Shown piece by piece: positions 29,239-39,561 of a DNA stretch of 60,000 nt. The notes below the pieces were generated by a model. It saw nothing but the letters and a program-made list of their open reading frames with translations. It did not search any database and was not told the origin of the DNA. The position numbers were made by a program, and so were the translations under genes. Positions within the stretch are counted from its first letter, which is position 1. Each line of letters opens with the position of its first letter. This stretch comes from Strigamia acuminata. Taxonomy: Eukaryota > Arthropoda > Chilopoda > Geophilomorpha > Linotaeniidae. Where the stretch lies: NCBI GenBank assembly GCA_949358305.1, contig OX442315.1, forward strand, positions 7,530,427 through 7,590,426, written 5' to 3'.

Positions 29239-30232
29239 TTATATCAATCATGGACGACGTTATCACAGGCAAGAAAAAGTTTGAAGTTTGCTGTGCAAAT
29301 GTGAGATCAAGAATATGGCCGATTACTCTCGATGTACAGTTACTTGATTTCCTTGGTTACCACTCAACAATGCATTGGTTTTGGGGCGGTTTTGTGGCGC
29401 ATTGCAGAAAAATCCGCAAATAAACTTTTTATTACCTGTATGCATACGTGTACTTTTCTCTGCCGATTTAATAGCAGTATTCGACTTTAATATACACAAA
29501 ACCACCACAACGTTGTCCTAACACCAAAGCGTCGTGGCTAGGTTTGATATTGCCAAGTTACTCCATCAATGGCCTTTTTCTACCATTCTTAAAACACAGC
29601 GAAACAGCGCAAGAAACACGCGAAACTGCCATTGTAAATAAGCTCACAACGCGACCTTCAGTCAGTATTCGACTGTATAAAGTTCGCTCAGCAGATGGCG
29701 CTGCAGTATCGCTGCAGTATCGCGAATATTGTCTACTGCGAGGTTGTGCACTCCTTGTGCCATTGTTCAAGCCGCCACGCGGAACCAGAACCTGCCTGAT
29801 CCATTCCATATAAAATATTGCATTATTACATACTGTGAAGCAGTTGAATAATCAGTTTGTGACGATGGCGTACCGACGCTAACATTTGTGACTGGTATGT
29901 TCTTCGACATGGCTTCCGGAGGAGTGGTTACCATGGTTGGGACGCATACTCAGGTTGGAGTCTCCCATCTACCCGTGTTAGCAATGCCACGAAGGCATGC
30001 TACACCACCAACCGATCCGTCACACACAGAGAGTGACCTCCACGGGTGACGAGGCCGGTTTAACATAAGCGTTCCACCGTACTTACCCTTGTAACCGCTC
30101 ATTGAGGCTGTAGTGGGTCCATCGCCACACTACTGAGCATCACAGTGGTGAATGGGAGGAGAGCACCACTCTGCTCCCTCCTTCCCTCACTGTGTCGGTC
30201 CACTCCGCAAGGAGGAATGACCTTAGGGCCAT
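29239..30232. other. no gene recognised; degraded repetitive sequence
   Basis: Short frames (29211-29423, 29544-29813 and its complement) have no recognisable family or supporting context. A small tandem of CGCTGCAGTAT occurs at 29697-29722. Nothing more can be supported. Confidence 0.4.
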
Positions 30233-30290
30233 TGGGCGGTGTGTGGAGTGACACGTGTCACCGTGGGTGGCCAAGCAGTCACACATTCAC
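30233..30290. repeat. repeat Y, copy 2, left piece
   Basis: It matches 6681-6742 and contains the perfect 14-bp palindrome GTGACACGTGTCAC at 30248-30261. The piece is separated from the rest of copy 2 (31128 onward) by about 840 bases that include a complete MITE. Confidence 0.65.
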
Positions 30291-30627
30291 CTGCTATCTT
30301 GCGCCAGATAGTTTTTAGTTAACAGTGAACATGTGAAGCGATAAAATAAAGTATGGAAACGGACGTTTTCTCAAATAAATTTAACATTTATTCAAGTAAA
30401 ACTTATTATATAATAACTAGAACAAAAAATTATCAAATTAATGCAATACTTTTAACTTTACAATGCATTGGCTTGTAGCCCTAAAATAATATGATTTCGA
30501 ATGCTGTTCTAATCGGTCCATATCAAAGGAAAACTTCCCTTTTAACTGGAAATAAACAACGTTTTTGTGATCCTGAATTATAACTATCTAAAACTGAGTT
30601 GCAATCGGGTTGCTCCATTGAAACTTA

Positions 30628-30943
30628 GGGGCCGTCCATAAATTACGTAACGCCAATTTTGGACATTTTAGACCCCCTCCCCCCCCCCCCCCTGTAACAA
30701 GGCCGTAACAAATTCCCAAACCCCCATCCCCCTAATTACGTAATAATAATAAAACACCCCCCCCAAAAATTTTCAAAAATCAGTCTCAAAACTGCGATAT
30801 TTTCAATTTTAAAACATTAAAAAAAATTTTTTCAAGGAACGTAACATTATTGAGAACCCCCCCTCTCCCTTACTAATGACCCTTTACAAAATCTGAAACT
30901 CCCTCCCCTCCCTTGGAGCGTTACGTAATTTATGGATGGCCCC
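30628..30943. mobile_element. MITE with GGGGCCGTCCATAAAT ends, 316 bp, TSD TTA
   Basis: The ends GGGGCCGTCCATAAATTACG and its inverted counterpart (GTAATTTATGGATGGCCCC) are bounded by TTA at 30625-30627 and 30944-30946. A TWA target and GGG-starting ends suggest PIF/Harbinger. There is no coding capacity; the interior has C-rich and G/A-rich runs. Confidence 0.8.
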
Positions 30944-31127
30944 TTATCAATTCTAAATGTGAGAAATATTATTGATGAGAGCAAAATTTCTCAAAAATAA
31001 CAAAACTACTTTATTCTTAATTTTGAATAATTTAAATATGAGTACTAGTTTCTTTACAACAAATGATAAAATTAACTTCTTAACACTAAACGTTATACAA
31101 ATACTAAATAAATAATGAATATTAGTA

Positions 31128-31645
31128 AAAATAATGGAAATTATACCGGTATGAATTTGCATGGCACTGAAGCCTTCTCTGCGACGGGCGTCGTCGTATC
31201 GGTCTTGATCGACGATGGCGGTGAAAATAAAGATGAAATCATTATTTCCTCACATAATAATAAATTCGCAAATATGCAAGGCAAATCCGAATAATTCGTG
31301 CAATCTTAATACTTATAATATTCTTTTTTATTCGATACAAAATTGGTTTATGAAAAACAATAAAAACATGATCTTTTCCTGGCCTTTTCGGACAGATAAA
31401 TTGTCTTACAAGTCTTTTTTTTAAAAGTAATCAAGGTCGAGTTAGTAATGCGGAAGCAAATACAGGATGCACTGCCCGTTAAAAATTTGTTTTTTACGTA
31501 GCTAAAAATTTATGCGAATAAATTTTTGGCGTAACAAAGAACGTTTTAGGTTTTATTATAGCCGTTGATGCAGCAAAATCATAAAACACAAAGGTTCGTT
31601 CTTTCTAAAACCAGATGTCAATTATTTTTGTCAGTTGAATGGGGG
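31128..31645. repeat. repeat Y, copy 2, main piece
   Basis: It aligns with 6760-7094 plus 28662-28805 and shows the uninterrupted Gyp-1 target (CAGGATGCACTGCC at about 31463). The family is unclassified and non-coding. Confidence 0.7.
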
Positions 31646-32400
31646 ACGTCGTAAAAAATTTTCTATTCAAAATTTGTGTATATAAATGCTCTGCTCAAAC
31701 ATTGGATTTCCATCAGACATTCTCGTGTCAGCATTGAATCTACAATTCCAGGCAAGTATTACCTTCCCGACTTAATTTTTCAATCTAAAAATGCGAATTT
31801 TGTTTTGGGGGGTCTTTTCCTAAATGAATGCAAAAAGTGGAGTTTTGAAGACGTTGTAGGCAAAATAAACGAGTTATTTTGTCGAAAATTGTCGTCCAGA
31901 AAACCCAACCTTGTGCAGACACTGGGTGACCAAGCAAACAAAACGATCGTCACCTCACCCCAGATTCTAATCCGTGACCTCACTCTAATGAAAAACTTGG
32001 GATGTTGTGCTACCATTTTTGTTTTGTTAGTTCATTTTTGCATATAAAAAAAGAATTTTTATAAATGATGACTTAAAAATGAATTTTTTTCTGGCAAAAA
32101 AGGAATTTTTGGCGCCTAAAATAATTTTTGTTTTTGCGGAAAACCGTTTTTTTGGTTTTATGTTTACCCAATATGTTTTTAGTTTGTCTATCACTCAAGG
32201 TGGCAGCCATGGTTCACATGACACCCCTCCCCCCACCTCCAACCTCGATCTGCCTCTGTGTGCAAAAATAATACCAAGATCAAAATAATGAAAAATATTT
32301 TAGTGATTACAGTTTATACAAGTATTTGCCTACGGTATATGTATAACTTATTTACTGCGTATGCAATCCACAGAATTTGAAAAGGATTGAAGTCATCAAC
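31646..32400. other. unassigned sequence before the secreted-peptide gene
   Basis: A 123-codon frame at 31676-32047 has no recognisable motif and is probably fortuitous. The rest is AT-rich, with no repeat that I could match elsewhere in the window. Confidence 0.35.
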
Positions 32401-32661
32401 ATGAAGATTATTGTTATTGTTTTGGTGGTGTTTGTTGCCATGGCTGTTTCTCAATTTCTATCTGAATCAGATTGTAATAAGCTTAAAGCAGTGCTCGATG
32501 TAAGATTTTAAGCTATTCATTTAGATACAGTGAAATAATTTTTTTATACTTTTTAGCCTGTAATTAACACTACTAACGGTGTAAGCGAACTATATTTACT
32601 TCATCTCCTCTTGGGGAAGTTACCGACCCAAGTAATTTTTTTTTCTACTCACAGTGTATAA
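32401..32661 (+). CDS. small secreted peptide gene, two exons
   Basis: The ATG at 32401 opens a classic signal peptide (MKIIVIVLVVFVAMAVSQ) and continues to LKAVLD at 32499, where GAT|GTAAGA gives a good donor. A 57-base T-rich intron (32500-32556) ends ACTTTTTAG. Exon 2 continues in phase 0 (PVINTTNGVSEL...) and runs to a TAA at 32659-32661, or may be spliced again at CAA|GTAATT (32631/32632). The product would be about 67 residues or longer, with one Cys seen in exon 1. The family is not recognised. The signal peptide and tight intron make it credible despite its size. Confidence 0.55.
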
Positions 32662-33299
32662 ACGATTATCTCGCGCCCTCATTTAATTAACTCAAATTAA
32701 GCTAATGACCAGGTATCCTTTAATATCCACACACAAATTTACGAACCATCCGCACCCTCTAAGTGCACATACATACTAGTACATTCACGCTGTTGCAAAT
32801 GAAAACAAGTAAACATTTGTAATGCAGGAAAGCATTACATATTAGACTTCTAAACCCTGCCCCTAATTAAAAAAAAAACCCAAGAGAAATTTCCATAGTT
32901 TGTTACCCCAATATATTACAGAAACCCAAATCTAAACTTAAATCAAACTTTGATTTGCGGCACTCCTTAATGTTACGTCTCATACTGTATCACCATCGAA
33001 CTGAAATAATAATAAATTAACGACACAAAACAATCAATTTTGCAATTAAATCATTCAAATGGTTATCCACAAATGGTTAACCACAAACTTTGAAAGATTT
33101 TCCAAAAGTTTCTTCGCTCAGAACGCCGCCAAATGCGAGTAATACGCCGGCGCCGAGATGTAAACAGATCGCGTACAACGAACGTTTCATTAGCTTCGCA
33201 TTCCCGTCGTTATAATTTAACGTTTCCCGGGATTTAACTCGTCGCAAATGAGCGATGTAGAGGTCACGCAGAAACTCCGTCTGTCCCAAGTCTAAGCCG
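32662..33299. other. AT-rich intergenic sequence
   Basis: A 70-codon minus-strand frame (33077-33289) has ordinary amino-acid composition but no recognisable domain or context. It could be a coding remnant. Otherwise nothing is seen. Confidence 0.35.
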
Positions 33300-33355
33300 T
33301 CTATTCCATGAAAATTACAGGAATGACGTCATTTCCGTAATTTTCATGGAATAGA
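33300..33355. repeat. 56-bp near-perfect palindrome containing TGACGTCA
   Basis: The 19-bp arms TCTATTCCATGAAAATTAC and exact reverse complement flank an 18-base centre that is itself almost palindromic around TGACGTCA (33324-33331), the cAMP-response-element octamer. It directly abuts a hAT-like end. Confidence 0.75.
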
Positions 33356-33357
33356 CC

Positions 33358-33460
33358 AGGGTTTCCCAAACGGTGAGGCGCGCCTCACTGGTGGGGCGCG
33401 AGCTGATTATTGGTGGGGCGCACCCATTATACATGCTTAAATAAAACAAACATTCCTAAA
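33358..33460. mobile_element. hAT-like terminal fragment
   Basis: CAGGGTTTCCCAAACGGTG followed by repeats of GGTGGGGCGCGAG/CA is the style of a hAT terminal region. I found no matching inverted end, so the element is probably truncated or very diverged. Confidence 0.45.
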
Positions 33461-33615
33461 TCATTTGTAATTTCCACGAATAAAGCACAATTTGTCATTT
33501 TTATTCAACCAAAACTGTATTCTCATTTTTCTATAGACTCATTTTTACAGGCTATTAGAGTTTAAGTCCCACAGAGGCATCTCGATTGTGAGTTATTTGG
33601 ATAAAAGGTAAGTAT

Positions 33616-34080
33616 TTATTCAAATAAATTCCCGGATCTCAACAAGTTGTGCATTGGATTATCTAGTCCAAGCAATTTCATGATTGAATTGAAAGTAATT
33701 AAGTGGCAAAAACGAAATTCTAGAGTTATCAGATATGGCAGTTCATTCGACTCAACAAGTTCCAAAATTAAATCGTCAAAATGAATTTGCCAATAAAGAA
33801 TGTAAATTCTTTCTAAACGTTTACATGGTAGCAATAATTTTTTCATTTCTTGTTCAGTAATGAGGAAATCGTCACAATTTAAAAACAGCATTTATATTAT
33901 CGTCATTTTCATTGAGGATTGTACACTCTACTAATAGTAATGACTTTAACATTGGCCAAGCGTGATCAATAAGTAGAATATTGACCGACCAAACGTAAAT
34001 CAGAAAGAGACAGGTTAATTCTTGTGGCCATGTTAAAGTATTAAAATCCAGATGAGTTCCGTCATCTATGCATCTAATGC
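33616..34080 (-). pseudogene. broken paralogue of the LRR gene (3' third only)
   Basis: The frame 33891-33616 (FLITEQEMKKLLLPCKRLE... ending GLDNPMHNLLRSGNLFE) aligns with the C-terminal part of the LRR gene at 2509-3726. Similarity continues upstream to about 34065 in shifted frames (for example around ATTGGCCAAGCGTGATCAAT). The first two thirds of the gene are absent. This copy shows the gene end without the solo LTR. Confidence 0.8.
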
Positions 34081-34147
34081 ATCTAATGCATTTTTATGTT
34101 AATAAATTGCATTGTCAGGCAAAAAATTGCATTTATAAAATGTACTT

Positions 34148-34964
34148 TGTCGCGTCCTACCTGGTGATAGGTTTAATGAGCTAACGTGTATTACTTTACC
34201 TGTGATCTTACTAAATATGTAAATTACCCAAATGAATACTAAGTATATTTAAATGAACAAATAGGTTTATTCAATAGGCGTAAGCCTTAAAATACACTCA
34301 GTATAAAACTAGAGTCGACTTGGTCAGAGTCGAACAAAGGATTTCCCAAGATGGCGTCGTCGGTTCCGCGTGGTCGGCGGAACAAAGGCGGCGTCTCGAG
34401 TTGTCGTAAATTCGTCACGGATTCGTCGTTCACGGACGCGGTGGAATGCTCTTTCGAGTCTTCTATCCGTGCCTGTTGTCTAGGGGTTGGTTTTAGCGTC
34501 GCAAGGCTCCGTCCAGAAACGGGGAGTTTCTTACAGGGCACTCGGACACTTCGCAATGGAAATAATCGTGGGTCGATTATTTAGTGTGAATCCACAAGGG
34601 TTATTTTCCTGCTTTCGCGGGGAAATAACACACAGTGTAAATTCGTGAGAGTTACAGTTGCACTGGAATCAGCGGTCCTCTATCAATCCTAACTTTTGGT
34701 GGAGTTGGCCTGACGGTGAGGTAGTTGCTGTGTTCTTGGTGTCGTTTGTGTAAGTTCTGCTTGTAGGGCGCGAAACTCTACCTGATATAGGCCAGGGTGA
34801 GGGGCCTGGCTCGGCCAATGGGGCCGGCCACGCGTCACCTCACCCCCTCGGGGCACGCGCTTCCCAGGGGGGGAAGGCGGAGCCAACGCGAGGGAACTGA
34901 CCTTTCCTAGTGACTCATGCGGATGGCGTCCACTGGAGGGACGACCACCCGCAGGGTCACCACA
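34148..34964 (-). repeat. Gyp-2 3' LTR
   Basis: In sense (minus) it runs from TGTGGTGACCCTGCGG to GTAGGACGCGACA. It carries GCCATCTTGG in sense at 34346-34355. It also preserves the empty Mite-P target (AATACTAAGTATATTTAAAT at about 34235), which proves the extent of the insertion in the other LTR. Confidence 0.93.
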
Positions 34965-34976
34965 CGTCCCTCCCTC
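34965..34976 (-). other. Gyp-2 polypurine tract
   Basis: In sense, GAGGGAGGGACG directly precedes the 3' LTR. Confidence 0.7.
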
Positions 34977-35000
34977 AGCTTCGATCATCGATCGGGGCGA

Positions 35001-36472
35001 TTACCCTATCTGGTCCCTCAGCGCAATGGCGGGCAACTTTCCTCCGCGGGGGCGTAGGATTGGGAGATTAACGGCTGGCGGTGGCGGAGGAAGGCCATCG
35101 GGCAGCGACGTGGTCAGGTTTGCTGGATTCTCCGATTCGTTAATAAAAAACTGCGCGTGGCCGGGAGGTCCGTCCGTGCTGTTCCTTCTTTCGTGCACCC
35201 AGATTTGGGTCGAAGCGGGGAAGCGGTTGGGACATCGGCGCATTCGCTGCGTTTCCGGCGGGGTGAGGGGCTCTCGGTGAGCCCGCTGGAGCCGCTGGTG
35301 GAGGATCGGGTCGTTGGTCAACCTTATCTCCTTCGCCATCCATTGCAGGAAGGATTCACCTTGGCGGTGGGTGGCCAGCAACGCTTGACGAGTCGCCTCC
35401 GACATCTGTAGGTTAGGATACTCCACCTCCAGTCGTAAGTAGAGCTGGGCTGGCGCGGGCGCCGGTGGAGGCAGAGGCGGCGGAGACGGTGGCAACGGAA
35501 TTTCCAGCGGTGGAGTGGTTTCCTCCAAGGACAGGGTGTCCATGCTCGTCGAAGGTGGCAAGGGCGACGGCAGTGGGGGAGTCTGGGGTCCCTTGCGTGA
35601 TCGCTTCGGGATTAACTTTGGCCGCGTACTCGCCCTTCGTTCCTTCGGGAATACAGGCTTTGGAGTCGGGATATAACTCCGGGCGGCAGGCTCGGGAGGA
35701 ACCGTCTCGGCCACCACGATGGGGCGGACGGCCTCCTCCTTAGCGGATGCCTCTTCGGCGACCTTTCGTAGCAACGTCGGGTGGACCCCTGGGTTTTTGT
35801 AGCGGAACGCCATCGAACGCATCTTCGCGAACTGGAAATTCGGGTTTTCCATGGAGCGGGCCAACTCGAACCGGAGGTCGGCCGCGGCTGGTGTAAACTC
35901 GGCCCAAAGTTGGTAGAGGGCCCTGTTCAGAAAGACGCCCTCTCTGTCGATTATGGTCCAGGCGGCCATCGACTGTCGGCCGTCCAGGAAGAGGGCGGGA
36001 GACAGGATTTCGGACATCACGCGTGTTACTTCGGCGTTTAAGCTGCTTCGGCTGAGCGGCAGGGCGCGGTTTGGATCTGCCGAAAAAGTGGCGGATAGTT
36101 TGCGCATTTGGGCTATCGCCCAATTGATGTGCTCCGTCTGAGCGGCGTCAGCCTGCGTCAAGGCCCGTTCGGCGGTAGCGGGGTGCTCACATTCAGCCTG
36201 GTGGGCCTGTAGTTCTCCCAAGGTGGGATTCGCTGCCTCTCGCCGATTTCGGGCATCCCGCTCTTTCTCCTCGTACCACATGGCGTCACAAGCCGGCCTC
36301 GGGGCCTGAGTTGGCGGAGGAACTGGCGGGGGAGCCAGTCCTGGTGGTTGGTGCGGGACGTATTCTAGGAACGCCTCGCCTGGTCGCATGTTTCCAGGGG
36401 GCGCCCATCTGGTTATGGCTGGTGGTGGGGCCTCGAGGAGAGGCGGCCAGCTTGGTTGGACCGGATGGAAGG
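35001..36472 (-). pseudogene. Gyp-2 third gene (ORF3), exon 2, C-terminal part
   Basis: After Cop-2 the frame resumes in phase (...TFHPVQPSW) and runs to the TAA at 35001-35003. It holds the conserved middle block (AMWYEEKERDARNRREAANP, then TIIDREGVFLNRALYQLW) and the C block (PILHQRLQRAHREP, IWVHERRN) of the Gyp-1 protein. Proline-rich linkers lie between them. It is separated from its first half only by Cop-2 and one TSD copy, so the gene was intact until that insertion. Confidence 0.8.
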
Positions 36473-36905
36473 TGATAAGTCCGTGGAGGCCAGGAAACAT
36501 CGGAAAGGAGTTGAAACCAGCTTAAAATGTGCGGGGAGCTCGCACTTTGCGCCCGCCATGTTTTAATCACATGAAAACATAAAAGCAACTGGGTTTGAGG
36601 CTAATTGGTCTCAAACCGTACAAAGTATAACAATAGGACAAATCAATAGCAACAAGCATTGATTTGTTCTTTACAATATAAGTAAATGTTAACCTAGGCA
36701 TAATTAACCGATAAACAACACGAAAAACAACATTTATCGCTCTTTCAAGCAGACGACACAAGAAACATAGAATATGTGCGTTAACACATAAGAGTAGCAT
36801 TAATATGCGCTACACGGGTATCCAAAGGATGCCAACGCACATATCTACCATGCCTATCCAGAAATGCATGGGGAAACGGACAAAATAATTAATCGCATAC
36901 TAATA
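36473..36905 (-). repeat. Cop-2 3' LTR
   Basis: In sense it starts TATTAGTATGCG and ends GGACTTATCA; note TA instead of the usual TG start. A G-rich tract (GAAGGGGGGATT in sense, 36906-36917) precedes it as polypurine tract. Confidence 0.9.
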
Positions 36906-36922
36906 AATCCCCCTTCGATTAA

Positions 36923-38749
36923 TCAATTTGTCGCGACAAAAATGTGCTCGCACAACGCGTCCAATTTTGCGCGGGACAACCACTTTGTCATAATGTCCGC
37001 GACGTTGAGGGTCCCAGGGATGTGCCTGATTCGAAAAACACCTTTTTCGAACCAGTCGCGCAAGAAATGCAGCTTCACGTCTATGTGTTTGTTTGCGCGA
37101 TTTTCTATGCGGTTTTTCGCATATTGAATCGCAGGCATCGAATCGGCATAAACACATGGTATTTCCCGGTCAAACCCGTCAATCATCACTTCCGCGTCAA
37201 ATATGCGTTCTAACCAAATTATCTCCTTCACACCGTCCACAACCGCCAAGAATTCGCTTTCCATAATGGAAAGAGCGGTAATGGTCTGCTTATGGCAGTT
37301 CCAGGAGACGGGGACACCACCCAGATAGATAATGTGCCCGCCAAAACTTCGGCGCTTGTCTTGGTCCAGTGCGTAAGACGCATCTGTGTAAACAGTTAAC
37401 TTGTCACTTTGGCAGTTCCCAAGATTAATGGAGAAATTCGGCGTATTAGCCAGGTAACGCAACACTTGAAGCAGCATGTTTACGTGTCGTGTCGAGTGAG
37501 TCTCGTTGTATTGAGACAATACAATTACGGAAAACAGGATATCGGGTCTTGTGCGACTTGCGATGAAGAGCAAACTTCCAACAAGAGACCGATATGGAAA
37601 ACTCGAATTAACACGTTCTCCCGTTTGGACTTTTTGGATCATAGTGCCGGGCGTGCCAGGCACTCTGACACGGTGAGATGGGTCAATACCGTATTGCTTG
37701 CAGAGCTTCGCAATATAGGTGCGTTGATGAATGAGAATATTCCCCCCGTCCCTACAAAACTCAATCCCTAATAAAAGGGTGACGGGGCCCAAATTGACAA
37801 TCTCAAAAGATTGTTGAATCCATTCTAAAACGCACTCTTCTGCCAACTCATCCCTCGAAAATAATACAATATCGTCGACGTAAAAGATGAGTATGGCGTC
37901 CGAACCCAAGCTATACACACAGTTAAGACCCAAAACCGGTTCAAAACCTATTTCAATCAGCTGGTCGTGTAAGCGCTGGTACCACATACGACCAGACTGA
38001 TGAAGCCCATAGAGAGATTTTCTCAACTCCCAACATTTGTGTTGGTTTTCAGGTGTTCGATATCCCTTGGGGATGTTGATGTACTGCACCTCATCGAGGT
38101 CCCCATATAGATATGCGGCCTTGATGTCAAGGTGTAAGTCACGCCAGCTCCTTAATACTACAAGAGTACAAAAGAACATCATGACCAACACAAAGTTGAC
38201 TACGGGGGAGAAGACCTCCGTAAAGTCAATGCCGGGCTTCTGCTTGAACCCTTGTGCAACAAGACGAGCACGATATCTGCTAATCGCACCCGTATGATCC
38301 CTTTTGAGTTTATAAATCCACTTTGATCCTAGCAAGGTTTTATCCTTGACTTCACTTTTGTCAACCTCGACATACACCTCTCGTTCTTTAAAAATGTCGA
38401 TTTCGTCCTCCATTGCCCTTTCCCAATCAGGTTTCCCAACACCTGTCACAGCCTCTTCGTAGGTGTCAGGCTCTACAGAGCAACAACCAGCAAAACCGAC
38501 ATTGATGTCTTTGAAGTTGAACAATTCCGAGATATACTCGTATCCCTCGTCCCGACACCACCGCACAACTTCAACACGACTTCGAATTCTGTCATGCTTT
38601 GGTGAAATGTAATAAACATCAACCTGCCCAGCCGTTGCGCCTGATTTTCGCACAGACGAAAATGGCTGCCGGTGCAACAATCGTCGATTCGCGACGACTT
38701 CTTCGCAAAATGACGGTTTCCAGACGTTCCCACGCTGGAAAGACACCAA
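36923..38749 (-). pseudogene. Cop-2 pol remnant: reverse transcriptase and RNase H, 608 codons
   Basis: The open frame covers the linker before RT (QVDVYYISPKHDRIRSR), RT from about residue 95 with FYVDDIVLF near 275, and RNase H with YTDASYALDQ near 450 through to the conserved C-terminus (DIMTKWLSRAKL). It is about 45% similar by eye to the same part of Cop-1. The upstream part of the polyprotein is deleted, so this copy cannot move alone; the start codon is uncertain. Confidence 0.88.
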
Positions 38750-39128
38750 ATGCAGCGGCTAATCGACGTATTCGTTCGTCCAAGCGTTGGGCGTGCGTGT
38801 GTCGTTCCGTACACACTCGTAGACACGCTAACTTTGCCGTGGTTTGCAGCAAAGTTCCGGAAAAACAAAAATGGCGCCGCCCGAGAAAAACTCGGTTATA
38901 TCGGCGAAAAATAAACGAAATGCAATGTTCCTTACACCGTTTTGCTCCAAATTCACTGTAGAATTGTCCGCACACGTTGTCACGGCTGTCCTTCGCGAAA
39001 AATTCCGGTTTTCGGCGATACGTCTCGGCGACGATCTGCGACGAACTTCCGACGTTCGTTTTCGCCCGAAAAACCTCACGAACTCGTCAATAACCTGTTG
39101 GCCCGATCGTGAATCCTCTGCTACCATT
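38750..39128 (-). other. Cop-2 leader remnant and primer-binding site
   Basis: The primer site TGGTAGCAGAGG is at 39115-39126 on the minus strand. The leader is rich in TTTTTCGCCGAT and TTCGCG-type words, like the tandem-unit leader of Cop-1. No coding sequence is supported. Confidence 0.7.
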
Positions 39129-39561
39129 TGATAAGTCCGTGGAGGCCAGGAAACATCGGAAAGGAGTTGAAACCAGCTTAAAATGTGCGGGGAGCTCGCA
39201 CTTCGCGCCCGCCATGTTTTAATCACATGAAAACATAAAAGCAACTGGGTTTGAGGCTAATTGGTCTCAAACCGTACAAAGTATAACAATAGGACAAATC
39301 AATAGCAACAAGCATTGATTTGTTCTTTACAATATAAGTAAATGTTAACCTAGGCATAATTAACCGATAAACAACACGAAAAACAACATTTATCGCTCTC
39401 TCAAGCAGACGACACAAGAAACATAGAATATGTGCGTTAACACATAAGAGTAGCATTAATATGCGCTACACGGGTATCCAAAGGATGCCAACGCACATAT
39501 CTACCATGCCTATCCAGAAATGCATGGGGAAACGGACAAAATAATTAATCGCATACTAATA
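39129..39561 (-). repeat. Cop-2 5' LTR
   Basis: Same length as the 3' copy. The visible differences are T/C at 36548/39204 and T/C near 36742/39398. The end CCACGGACTTATCA does not mimic tRNA-Met, unlike Cop-1. Confidence 0.9.

Larger units (their letters stand above)
36473..39561 (-). mobile_element. Cop-2: internally deleted Ty1/Copia element, 3089 bp
   Basis: LTRs of 433 bp (36473-36905, 39129-39561) differ at about two bases. The TSD GAAGG is at 36468-36472 and 39562-39566. An initiator-Met primer site lies two bases from the LTR. Only the 3' half of pol remains; gag, protease and integrase are gone. It inserted into exon 2 of Gyp-2 ORF3. Confidence 0.93.

Noticed and set aside
31676-32047. 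123-codon frame as a gene
   Set aside because: No signal, domain, splice context or second copy; the composition resembles random AT-rich sequence.
35140-36123. Open frames antisense or shifted within ORF3 of Gyp-2
   Set aside because: They are shadows in GC-rich, proline-rich coding sequence.
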